6,912 nucleotides of DNA from Chitinophagaceae bacterium (lineage in GTDB: Bacteria; Bacteroidota; Bacteroidia; Chitinophagales; Chitinophagaceae). Both the position numbers and the translations under genes were made by a program. Location of the stretch: positions 1 through 6,912 of the forward strand of contig CANIMM010000169.1 of NCBI GenBank assembly GCA_947468255.1. Reading direction: 5' to 3'. Positions 1-5,258 of this stretch are shown piece by piece (within the stretch, counting starts at the first letter, position 1; the number at the start of each line of letters is the position of its first letter). Under the pieces are notes generated by a model. That model did no database searches. It was not told where the DNA came from and worked only from the letters and a program-made list of their open reading frames with translations.

Positions 1-894
1 AACATCGGTGCTGGTATTGGCGAGGGCCGATTGGCTGGCCGCTCCATTGTTGCTGCTAGCAATTTGTGTTACCAAACCCTTGAATTTGCGGGTGCTGTAG
101 GCATCTACGGTTACGATGGCGCTATCTCCCAAATGAACTTTTGGAATATCGCTCTCGCTCACGTCTACACGAATTTCAATTAAGGCCATATCCGCAATAC
201 GAAGTATTTCGGTTCCCGACATCAGGTTGCTTCCTACTACCCGCTCTCCCTTTTTTACATTGAGCAGACTTACCACTCCATTCATCGGAGCTACTACGGC
301 GGTGCGCCCTAAATCCTTATTGGCTTTCGCCAGGTTCGACTGTGCACTTTGTACCGCTGCCATGCCTCCTTTAATACCTTGCTTGGCAGCATTGTAATTG
401 GCTTGTGCACTTTTGTAATTGGCTTCCGAAACATTGAATTCATTGCGGCTGATCACCTTGTCATCAAACAACTGCTTTTGCATGTTGTAAGTTTTTTGCG
501 ACTGGTCGAGCTGGGCTTTCAATGCTTCCAATGAAGCTTCGGAGTTTGCTACTTGCGCCTGGCTTTGTGCTACCCCGCTGGCCGCTAGGTTGGCTTGAAT
601 GCTATAGATGTCAGCATAAATGCGTGCCACTACCTGACCCTTGGTTACGCTATCTCCTTCTTGCACGGTCAGTTCTGTAATTTCTCCACTAATATCCGGA
701 CTTACTTTTACTTCTATTACCGGATAAATTTTACCACTGGCATTTACTATTTCGGTAATGACGCGTCGCTGTACTTTTTCGGCTGTCACCTTGGTACCTT
801 CTTTTTTACCAAATACACCGGCATATTTTAAGCCGCCGAGTACAGCTACTAACACTACTAGTCCAATTAAAATCCATTTTACCTTCTTGCTCAT
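1..894 (-). CDS. Periplasmic adaptor (membrane fusion protein) of a tripartite efflux pump, C-terminus off window
   Basis: This is the first 298 codons of an AcrA/MacA/HlyD-family adaptor that would link an inner-membrane pump to the TolC-type channel encoded just upstream. The start ATG at 894-892 is followed by a Lys-rich N-terminus and a signal-anchor helix (about residues 6-24). The first half of the lipoyl domain follows (about 59-92, with EGDSVTKGQVV at 79-89). A long Ala/Gln-rich coiled-coil hairpin covers about 95-200. The second lipoyl half starts near 199 (AVVAPMNGVVS), and beta-barrel sequence begins near 222 and runs off the window. The gene starts 47 bases after the tolC-like stop on the same strand, so the two are almost certainly co-transcribed. 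An 11-bp palindrome, GGTGAGTCACC, lies in that gap at 926-936. The pump partner (MacB-type ABC or RND) is not visible, so the substrate is unknown. Confidence 0.93.
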   Translation of the reverse strand, partial: MSKKVKWILIGLVVLVAVLGGLKYAGVFGKKEGTKVTAEKVQRRVITEIVNASGKIYPVIEVKVSPDISGEITELTVQEGDSVTKGQVVARIYADIYSIQANLAASGVAQSQAQVANSEASLEALKAQLDQSQKTYNMQKQLFDDKVISRNEFNVSEANYKSAQANYNAAKQGIKGGMAAVQSAQSNLAKANKDLGRTAVVAPMNGVVSLLNVKKGERVVGSNLMSGTEILRIADMALIEIRVDVSESDIPKVHLGDSAIVTVDAYSTRKFKGLVTQIASSNNGAASQSALANTSTDV

Positions 895-941
895 ATATTG
901 AATCTTTTGTTATTTTAAATATTTGGGTGAGTCACCGCCTT

Positions 942-2369
942 TTACAACTTTAGTCCCTGCCCCCTGTAAAATTCCAGTACTTTCATTTTAAAAACATAGT
1001 CAAACTGGTTCAGTACACTTTCCAGTTTGGCCCTAAACAAATTATTTTGGTTGGTGATCAGTTCAAAAGTGCTTAGCATACCTACCTCATACCGTTTTTG
1101 GGCAAACTCGAAAGAGCGTTGAGAGGTGGCTACAATTTTTTCGCTGGCAGTGAATTTTTCCATTGCTACAGTGGCCGCGTTATAAGCCTGGTAAATATCC
1201 TGTTTTATTTTTTGATTGTCGCCTTCCTTTTGAAGTTGTACAATTTGGATATTGAATTTACTGCGTTGCCAGCTGGTGCGTGCCTGCGCTGCATTAAAGA
1301 TGGGCACACTGAGTGACAATCCCACTGATTGTCTGAAATTCAGGTTAACCTGGTCAAAAAATGCGGAATTGCCGTAGCTATAGCTGGTAAAAGGCTGGTT
1401 GGGAAAAACGGAATAGTCCGTACCTCCTACAGATACCTTTCCAATGGGTGCCAAGATTTGGCGCGAACTAGTAATTTCTTTGGCTCTGCTATTGAAGCCT
1501 GAACCCAGACTACCAAAGGCGGAAAAAGTGGGATACATTCTTCCGTGGGCAGCTTCGGCTGTTTTTTGGGCGGCTTTAAGCTTAAAATCATTTACGCGTT
1601 GCTGTGGTAGATTTACCAAAGCCAATGCAATAACCGCTTCCGGCTGAAGGTCGGCGATGGGCTCTACGGGTATTAGTTCAACTGGGGGTACGTCTATTTC
1701 AAAGGGTTCCGAAGCGTCGAAGTTCATACTTGATTTCAACAGCAGGGTGGCCTGTTGGGCGTTTCCCCGGGCGCTGATATAGCTGGCGCTGTCGCGGGCC
1801 TGCTGTGCTTCCAGCTCGGCGGCATTGAGTTCGGGCAGCGAGCCTGCATTTACTAGTTTGCGGGTATAGGCAAGCTGTTCCTTGGTTTGTTGCAACTGCA
1901 CGCGGGCAATATTTTGCTGCTCCTTGGCTAATAGCACTTGTAGGTAACCGTTAGCAACAGTAAGGGCGATGTCGTTTTTGAGTTTGTCGATACCGGCATT
2001 GGCCGCCTGTAGCTCCCATTGGTTGGCCAAGATGGTGTTCTTTTTGCTGTACCAGTTAAAGATGTCTGCACTGGTTTGCAGTTGCAGCCCCGAGCTCACA
2101 TAGTTTTGGGTAATCAAACTAAAGGTGGTAGGATCCTGGTTGCGCCCACTGCTGAAGCCGGTATTGCCGCTAAAATTGGCACCCGGGTACTGGCTGAGCT
2201 TGCTTTGGTTGTAGGTAAGTGCAGAGATGGAAGCCTGCACAGCTAGCTGTTTTACGCTGATATTGTTGGCCATGGCATAATCTACAATCTTGCGCAAATC
2301 CCATTTTACCTGACTGAAGCCAACCAAATGGGATATAACCAATACTAACAAGAACAATATTTTTTTCAT
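942..2369 (-). CDS. TolC-family outer-membrane efflux protein
   Basis: This is a complete 475-residue outer-membrane channel protein of the TolC/OEP family, which forms the exit duct of tripartite efflux or type I secretion systems. I chose the ATG at 2369-2367 rather than the in-frame ATG at 2408 because it opens directly onto a good signal peptide (MKKILFLLVLVISHLVGFSQ, cleavage after about residue 20). After it come two repeated OEP halves of long Ala/Gln/Leu-rich helices (for example the LQQTKEQLAYTRKLVNAG region), separated by more variable beta-strand sequence rich in Ser, Asn, Gly and Phe. The length is normal for the family. It is the first gene of a leftward operon with the periplasmic adaptor at 1-894. 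It could also serve the C39 transporter/HlyD pair at the right of the window, but that is only inferred from proximity. Confidence 0.93.
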   Translation of the reverse strand: MKKILFLLVLVISHLVGFSQVKWDLRKIVDYAMANNISVKQLAVQASISALTYNQSKLSQYPGANFSGNTGFSSGRNQDPTTFSLITQNYVSSGLQLQTSADIFNWYSKKNTILANQWELQAANAGIDKLKNDIALTVANGYLQVLLAKEQQNIARVQLQQTKEQLAYTRKLVNAGSLPELNAAELEAQQARDSASYISARGNAQQATLLLKSSMNFDASEPFEIDVPPVELIPVEPIADLQPEAVIALALVNLPQQRVNDFKLKAAQKTAEAAHGRMYPTFSAFGSLGSGFNSRAKEITSSRQILAPIGKVSVGGTDYSVFPNQPFTSYSYGNSAFFDQVNLNFRQSVGLSLSVPIFNAAQARTSWQRSKFNIQIVQLQKEGDNQKIKQDIYQAYNAATVAMEKFTASEKIVATSQRSFEFAQKRYEVGMLSTFELITNQNNLFRAKLESVLNQFDYVFKMKVLEFYRGQGLKL

Positions 2370-2440
2370 GTATGTCTTTTGTGTTTTTGTGTAAAGCCTG
2401 CCGCTCATCGATTGATTTACCCTTGCTTCATTTTCTGCCG

Positions 2441-2475
2441 CAAAATTATCATTTAACCGACATTAATGGCAGAAA
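2441..2475 (-). promoter_or_regulatory. Candidate promoter of the tolC-adaptor operon, bracketed by an inverted repeat
   Basis: On the minus strand TAATTTTG (2448-2441) fits the Bacteroidota -7 consensus TAnnTTTG. TTTCTGCC (2475-2468) sits 19 bases upstream, the usual spacing for the -33 element. The same 8-mer recurs inverted at 2432-2439, so the -7 box is flanked by an 8-bp inverted repeat with a 28-base spacer, which could be an operator. The -7 box is about 72 bases before the tolC-like ATG. The rest of the 2370-2556 gap shows no gene. Confidence 0.55.
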
Positions 2476-2490
2476 TTTTTATGAGTATCC

Positions 2491-2504
2491 ATTTTATAAG
2501 GATG
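2491..2504. repeat. 14-base direct repeat, copy 1 (upstream of the tolC-like gene)
   Basis: ATTTTATAAGGATG occurs here and again at 2956-2969, directly before the XRE regulator gene. Both copies lie upstream of leftward genes in the same orientation. Here it is also framed by ATCC (2487-2490) and GGAT (2500-2503). It could be a shared regulator site; chance is possible in AT-rich DNA. Confidence 0.35.
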
Positions 2505-2556
2505 TAAGGTATTTTTAGGGGGGTACTAACGGAGATGAGTGTGGTTATTTGCTCGG

Positions 2557-2946
2557 TTACCTTTTTAAAAGGAGACTGTTGATCTCTGCTACGTTCTTGA
2601 GCTGAATAGTCAATTCCCTTATTTCTTCCCTCAAAAATTCTATGGTATGTTCGTATTTGTCTTTTTCGTCGGGCGGCATAGCTTTTTTGGTTTCAAGAAA
2701 ATTCACTGTATGGTGGGGTAAAATGCCATTAGTGAAATTATCAGTTTCGGAAGTACTGTCGGTATAAAATTGGCTGCTGGACACACCATAGTGCTTGGCC
2801 AATTTTTCGGCTGCGGTATAGCTCAGTTTCGTTTTTCCATTTTCAAGGTCACTATAGTTAGCTTGGCTCATTCCAAGCAAGTCTGCGACTGTTTTTTGTT
2901 TTAGCTCATGTAAGTTTCTAAAATAGCGAAGGAGTGTAGCAATCAT
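2557..2946 (-). CDS. XRE-family helix-turn-helix transcriptional regulator with C-terminal coiled coil
   Basis: This 129-residue protein has an N-terminal Cro/CI-type HTH covering about residues 5-60. The positions typical of the fold are visible: QKTVADLLGMSQANYSDLENG (17-37, recognition helix around 28-35) and then KLSYTAAEKLAKHYGVSSSQF. A linker (about 62-90) leads to a charged heptad-like helix (about 94-129, EFLREEIRELTIQLKNV) that probably makes a dimer coiled coil. The start ATG at 2946-2944 is only 7 bases from an 11-bp inverted repeat, which suggests autoregulation. It is divergent from the peptide cluster starting at 3171, separated by a 224-base AT-rich gap, which makes it a plausible local regulator of that cluster. 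It could equally be a regulator of the efflux operon to its left. Confidence 0.88.
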   Translation of the reverse strand: MIATLLRYFRNLHELKQKTVADLLGMSQANYSDLENGKTKLSYTAAEKLAKHYGVSSSQFYTDSTSETDNFTNGILPHHTVNFLETKKAMPPDEKDKYEHTIEFLREEIRELTIQLKNVAEINSLLLKR

Positions 2947-2953
2947 GTAAATT

Positions 2954-2983
2954 ATATTTTATAAGGATGAAGTTATAAAATAT
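2954..2983. promoter_or_regulatory. 11-bp perfect inverted repeat before the XRE gene (candidate autoregulatory operator)
   Basis: The arms at 2954-2964 (ATATTTTATAA) and 2973-2983 are perfect reverse complements with an 8-base spacer (GGATGAAG). The site ends 7 bases upstream of the regulator's ATG, so a bound dimer or an RNA hairpin would block its own expression. The left arm and spacer contain copy 2 of the 14-base repeat shared with the tolC upstream region. The arms are pure A/T, which weakens the case. Confidence 0.4.
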
Positions 2984-3100
2984 TAAATTAAAAAATAATT
3001 ATATATGTATTTTCTGAGTAGATTTAAATAATAATTGATTTCCTGTTAAAAATTGTATTAAAAAATAAAACCACAGGTACATTATTTCGATGGCCATTGA

Positions 3101-3130
3101 ATACAGGATATTACTGCTGCGAACCTGTAT
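3101..3130. promoter_or_regulatory. Inverted repeat ATACAGG-N16-CCTGTAT upstream of the peptide cluster
   Basis: Perfect 7-bp arms at 3101-3107 and 3124-3130 are separated by 16 bases and lie 40 bases before the first peptide start. A third ACAGG lies at 3073-3077, and an 8-bp palindrome ATGGCCAT at 3090-3097. This is the most GC-containing patch in an otherwise AT-rich gap, as expected of an operator or promoter region. I found no convincing TAnnTTTG box. Its binding protein is unknown; the divergent XRE protein is the obvious candidate. Confidence 0.4.
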
Positions 3131-3170
3131 AAAATAAGCGCGGTTTTATTTATTATAAAAATTTAAAAAA

Positions 3171-3359
3171 ATGGAACAAACATTTGATTTAAAAAAAATG
3201 GGGCTTGCCCCAATGACTGGGGAAGAAATGCGGGATGTTGATGGGGGGTTTTTGGGACTTGATGATTTTCTTTTATTGGGAATAGCAACTCTTGTTACTG
3301 CGGTTTATGAAATGGGGAAGTCATACGGAGCTAAATTAGCTCGAGCAGAAATGAAATAA
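3171..3359 (+). CDS. Double-glycine leader peptide precursor 1 (bacteriocin-like, 62 aa)
   Basis: This looks like a secreted peptide precursor of the bacteriocin/microcin type. Residues 1-26 form a double-glycine leader ending in MTGEEMRDVDGG. Counting from the cleavage site, Met is at -12, Thr -11, Glu -8, Met -7, Val -4 and Gly at -2 and -1, which is the pattern C39 peptidases read. The predicted 36-residue core starts FLGLDD, has a hydrophobic stretch (about 33-46) and a GxxxG motif in MGKSYGAKLAR. The core has no Cys, so no disulfide or lanthionine chemistry is implied. An A-rich translation start precedes it. It is followed after 25 bases by peptide 2 and is paralogous to the broken copy at 4682-4877. 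Target and activity cannot be read from the sequence. Confidence 0.82.
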   Translation: MEQTFDLKKMGLAPMTGEEMRDVDGGFLGLDDFLLLGIATLVTAVYEMGKSYGAKLARAEMK

Positions 3360-3384
3360 TTATTTTCACAACAAAAACAAAAAA

Positions 3385-3576
3385 ATGAGTAGCGAAAATT
3401 TAAAAGCACAGTTTAATTCATTAAAAGTTGATGAATTAAGTCTCTCCGAAATGAAAGATATTAATGGAGGAGGTAGTTGGATTGAGGTAATAGGAATCGC
3501 AGTTATTTCATCAATAGGTCTAGTGTTTGCTGTTGGATCTGTTGTTGGATATGTAATTGAGAAAAATTCAAGGTAG
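3385..3576 (+). CDS. Double-glycine leader peptide precursor 2 (bacteriocin-like, 63 aa)
   Basis: This second precursor has an almost textbook leader: residues 1-29 end in LSLSEMKDINGG. Leu is at -12, Ser -11, Glu -8, Met -7, Ile -4 and Gly at -2/-1, as in class IIb (lactobin/cerein-type) leaders. The 34-residue core begins GSWIEV and is a strongly hydrophobic helix-like stretch (IGIAVISSIGLVFAVGSVVGYVI), broken here only by small residues, with GxxxG in GSVVG and a charged tail EKNSR. There is no Cys. It lies 25 bases downstream of peptide 1 on the same strand, so the two may act as a pair like two-peptide bacteriocins, which pack through GxxxG motifs. That pairing is inference. An overlapping pair of hairpins begins 9 bases after its stop. 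Confidence 0.85.
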   Translation: MSSENLKAQFNSLKVDELSLSEMKDINGGGSWIEVIGIAVISSIGLVFAVGSVVGYVIEKNSR

Positions 3577-3585
3577 GGGTTTCCA

Positions 3586-3633
3586 AGAGTGTAAACTAAA
3601 TTTTCAATTTAGTTTACACTCTAAATTGAAAAT
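3586..3633 (+). promoter_or_regulatory. Two overlapping, mutually exclusive hairpins (terminator or RNA switch)
   Basis: Hairpin A pairs 3586-3602 with 3606-3622: a perfect 17-bp stem with a 3-base loop, starting 9 bases after the peptide 2 stop. Hairpin B pairs 3600-3612 with 3621-3633, a perfect 13-bp stem using much of A's right arm, so both cannot form at once. There is no U-tract after A, so it is not a classic intrinsic terminator. It may end or stabilise the peptide transcript. B would cover the translation start region of the 42-aa ORF at 3639. Confidence 0.6.
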
Positions 3634-3638
3634 GGCAT

Positions 3639-3767
3639 ATGAAAGAGTCAATAATAAGAATAACAGTAATGGTATTATTTTTTTTAATATTTATTATCCC
3701 TATTTATAACAAGGGTAAGCAATACGGAAAGAAATTATACAATCAAAGTAACGGAATTAAAAAGTGA
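3639..3767 (+). CDS. Small leaderless membrane peptide, 42 aa (candidate immunity or accessory peptide)
   Basis: I do not recognise a family. The ATG at 3639 opens a 42-codon frame with a strongly hydrophobic helix at about residues 5-23 (ending LFFLIFIIPIY) and a basic, Asn/Lys-rich tail (KGKQYGKKLYNQSNGIKK). There is no double-glycine leader. Its YNKGKQYGKKL segment resembles YEMGKSYGAKL of peptide 1, including the GxxxG. It lies right after the hairpin pair, whose alternative form would mask its start. A one-helix membrane protein next to bacteriocin genes is the usual position of an immunity protein, but this is inference. It could also be a decayed remnant; an overlapping ATG at 3632 in another frame gives only a 25-residue product. 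Confidence 0.45.
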   Translation: MKESIIRITVMVLFFLIFIIPIYNKGKQYGKKLYNQSNGIKK

Positions 3768-3800
3768 TACATTAACAATTGGCCTCGCTGAGTCCAAATC

Positions 3801-3842
3801 ATAAGTGTAATCTTTTTATTGGTATGTAAAAATTGCACTTAT
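3801..3842. repeat. 11-bp imperfect inverted repeat
   Basis: The arms 3801-3811 (ATAAGTGTAAT) and 3832-3842 (ATTGCACTTAT) pair with one G-U wobble and a 20-base loop. It lies in the 189-base gap between the 42-aa ORF and the hlyD remnant, where I see only a 19-codon ATG frame (3898-3957) whose stop overlaps the remnant's start. It may be a weak transcript hairpin. Confidence 0.3.
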
Positions 3843-3956
3843 TACTTGAACTTACAAATTGATAATAGTGAAATAAATTTCTTTTCATAAATATATTATG
3901 AGACGATATAAATTAAGGAGAAGGATTTTACACTATTTTAAAAATATTTTTATCTA

Positions 3957-4322
3957 ATGAATTTCAATTCAATTTTTTACAACTCAGAAATCAGCCGAAA
4001 ACAGATTTTCGTCTATTGTTTAGTGGTGGCATCTTTAGAGGCTTCCATCGAATTCATACCATATATCAAACTTGATATTTAAGGAAAATCTCCCGGCATT
4101 ATTCGTCCAGGGCATAAAAAAAAGAAGCTTAGATCGTCTGTTAGTAAGGTAATTAATAGTATCTGTTTTACGGAAGGAGATACAGTTCGTAAGGGAGATG
4201 TAATCATACAACTTCGAAAGCAAACTATTGCCATATGAAAAGCATCAATGATTTCGCCAGTTTTCAGAATATTTTTTTTTATTGCGGATATTAAAAAAAC
4301 GAGCAAATAAAATCATTTTTCA
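3957..4322 (+). pseudogene. Decayed 5' fragment of an hlyD-type secretion adaptor gene
   Basis: This stretch matches the first third of the intact adaptor gene at 5259 (about 5259-5640). Shared translated segments include EISRKQ, IKLDI, KSPGIIRP, LRSSVS, EGDTV and IIQLRKQ. It is clearly dead. Relative to the intact copy it lacks five codons near the start, has an in-frame TAA at 4080-4082 where the intact gene has a Ser codon, and a one-base loss at about 4236 that makes TGA. The last two thirds, including the second lipoyl half and beta-barrel, are absent. With the peptide genes upstream it is the exporter half of an older duplicated unit. The many substitutions rule out a simple sequencing error. 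Confidence 0.9.
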
Positions 4323-4405
4323 AGAGCAATCTGTTTTATTACCCTTTTCATTTTTTCAAAATGAACAATTGTCTTACTTGATAAATATTTAATTAATTGA
4401 AAAAG

Positions 4406-4588
4406 ATGGAAAGTAAGTCAGTGTTAAAAATTATTTTCTTCATACTAATATTTGACAGCTTGTCCCATATTTATCAGGTAAAAAGAAATTATTTAAATTT
4501 AAATACATTACAAATAATTTCCTTAATTTCTTTTAGAGTAGTATTGATTTTATCAATTTCCTATTTCCTTTTTAAAAAATCCAATTAG
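4406..4588 (+). CDS. Small two-helix membrane protein, 60 aa, unknown
   Basis: No family is recognised. An ATG at 4406 starts a 60-codon frame (a TTG three codons earlier is also possible). Two hydrophobic segments are visible, at about residues 8-22 (LKIIFFILIFDSL) and about 37-56 (LQIISLISFRVVLILSISYF). They are separated by a polar loop with basic residues, and the protein ends in FKKSN. Size, two helices and basic ends fit bacteriocin immunity proteins, and it stands directly before the second peptide group, but no motif proves this. It follows the truncated end of the hlyD remnant by about 80 bases. The very AT-rich composition means a hydrophobic frame could arise by chance. Confidence 0.5.
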   Translation: MESKSVLKIIFFILIFDSLSHIYQVKRNYLNLNTLQIISLISFRVVLILSISYFLFKKSN

Positions 4589-4681
4589 CTTAAAATTTTC
4601 TTTAAAAATATTTAAATGACCCTCATGATGATATTTTAAAATAGAATAGTTCGTTTTTATTTACTGTGAAAAGTTAAAAAA

Positions 4682-4877
4682 ATGATTCAGAAATTCGAGT
4701 TAAAAAAATAGGAATTGCTTCAATTTCTGAGGGAGAAATGCAAAAGATTGAAGGAGTTTTTTTTCAATTGTAATTTATGGGGTTATGGTTTTAGCCGCTT
4801 CAGAAACGGCTGGTTTTTTTCTTACAGGAGTTGGAATTGGAGCAGCAATGGCAAGGTGTAAAAAAGAATTTCATTAA
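4682..4877 (+). pseudogene. Frameshifted double-glycine peptide precursor, paralogue of peptide 1
   Basis: The frame opens MIQKFELKK and hits TAG at once, but one extra A in the A7 run gives IGIASISEGEMQKIEG, lining up residue for residue with peptide 1's leader (Ile -12, Ser -11, Glu -8, Met -7, Ile -4). A second single-base loss at the GGAGTTTTTTTT run removes the second Gly; one restored G gives EGGFFS and opens the core to the TAA at 4875-4877. The repaired protein is about 64 residues, with a core ending FFLTGVGIGAAMARCKKEFH, a GxxxG motif and one Cys. The upstream A-rich leader region also resembles that of peptide 1. Both lesions are in or next to homopolymers, so recent decay, slippage control or a sequencing error are all possible. 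Confidence 0.75.
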
Positions 4878-4906
4878 CTAATTTATTAATTTAAAATAAT
4901 TTTAAA

Positions 4907-5047
4907 ATGGTAGCATTAAAAATTGTCGGATTTACCGATTTGTCTGAAAAAGAATTGTTTGAGACAGAAGAGGGGATAACCCCTATTGATGTAGCAGCTG
5001 CAGTTGGGTATGGAATTTATAAACTAGTAGATTGGGCTACATCATGA
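4907..5047 (+). CDS. Peptide precursor 4 with variant Glu-Gly leader (46 aa)
   Basis: This short ATG frame encodes 46 residues. The leader fits the double-glycine pattern at almost every position: LSEKELFETEEG puts Leu at -12, Ser -11, Glu -8, Leu -7 and Gly at -1, but Thr replaces Ile at -4 and Glu replaces Gly at -2. The predicted 23-residue core, ITPIDVAAAVGYGIYKLVDWATS, is short, with an AxxxG motif (AVGYG) and an aromatic C-terminus. C39 peptidases normally need small residues at -2/-1, so Glu at -2 may prevent cutting, signal a decaying gene, or mark a variant specificity. Its stop overlaps the start of the 36-aa ORF (ATGA at 5044-5047), which points to translational coupling and argues that the frame is real. 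Confidence 0.6.
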   Translation: MVALKIVGFTDLSEKELFETEEGITPIDVAAAVGYGIYKLVDWATS

Positions 5048-5154
5048 AAATAATAGTTTCATTATTGTCCAAGTATTGGCTTTATTTATTTTTAACTGGG
5101 GTTCTAATTGGAGCTTTGGTGGCCCATACTCAAAAAATCCACTCATCGATTTGA
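5044..5154 (+). CDS. Small leaderless membrane peptide, 36 aa (candidate immunity peptide)
   Basis: This frame overlaps the stop of peptide 4 by ATGA, so it is probably translated by coupling. The product has a single hydrophobic helix (about residues 11-28, WLYLFLTGVLIGALVA) after a short basic start (MKIIVSLLSKY), with a polar tail HTQKIHSSI. There is no leader. The segment LFLTGVLIGALVA resembles FFLTGVGIGAAMA in the core of the broken peptide at 4682-4877, GxxxG included. A one-helix protein coupled to a bacteriocin-like gene is a natural candidate immunity peptide. Alternatively it may be a relic of a peptide gene that lost its leader. No family is recognised. Confidence 0.5.
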   Translation: MKIIVSLLSKYWLYLFLTGVLIGALVAHTQKIHSSI

Positions 5155-5258
5155 GTGAATTTAACTAATAAAAAAACTGAGATACTATCTTTTTTGAAGG
5201 CAGTATTTTTCTGGTTTTATAAACGCTAAATTATTTCCCAACTTTTATTTATTCAGCA

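Noticed and set aside
349..831. Plus-strand frames of 61 and 78 codons
   Set aside because: They are antisense to the clearly recognisable periplasmic adaptor on the minus strand.
1098..2246. Plus-strand frames of 67-75 codons
   Set aside because: Antisense shadows of the tolC-like gene; no recognisable features of their own.
2370..2408. Upstream in-frame ATG (2408) as the start of the tolC-like gene
   Set aside because: It would add 13 polar residues ahead of a perfect signal peptide; the ATG at 2369 is the better start.
3586..3622. Classic Rho-independent terminator
   Set aside because: The stem is perfect but AT-rich and has no T-run on either side in either direction, so I call it a hairpin or switch.
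4035..4306. Two minus-strand frames of 62 and 75 codons
   Set aside because: They lie opposite the decayed hlyD fragment, whose plus-strand translation aligns with the intact gene; the minus frames are shadows.
4323..4390. Continuation of the hlyD remnant
   Set aside because: A few residues could be forced to align (QxQS and similar), but the match is no better than chance in this AT-rich DNA.
3570..5258. Insertion sequence or CRISPR array as the cause of the rearranged region
   Set aside because: No transposase, terminal inverted repeats with target duplications, or regularly spaced repeats were seen; the structure is explained by gene duplication and decay.
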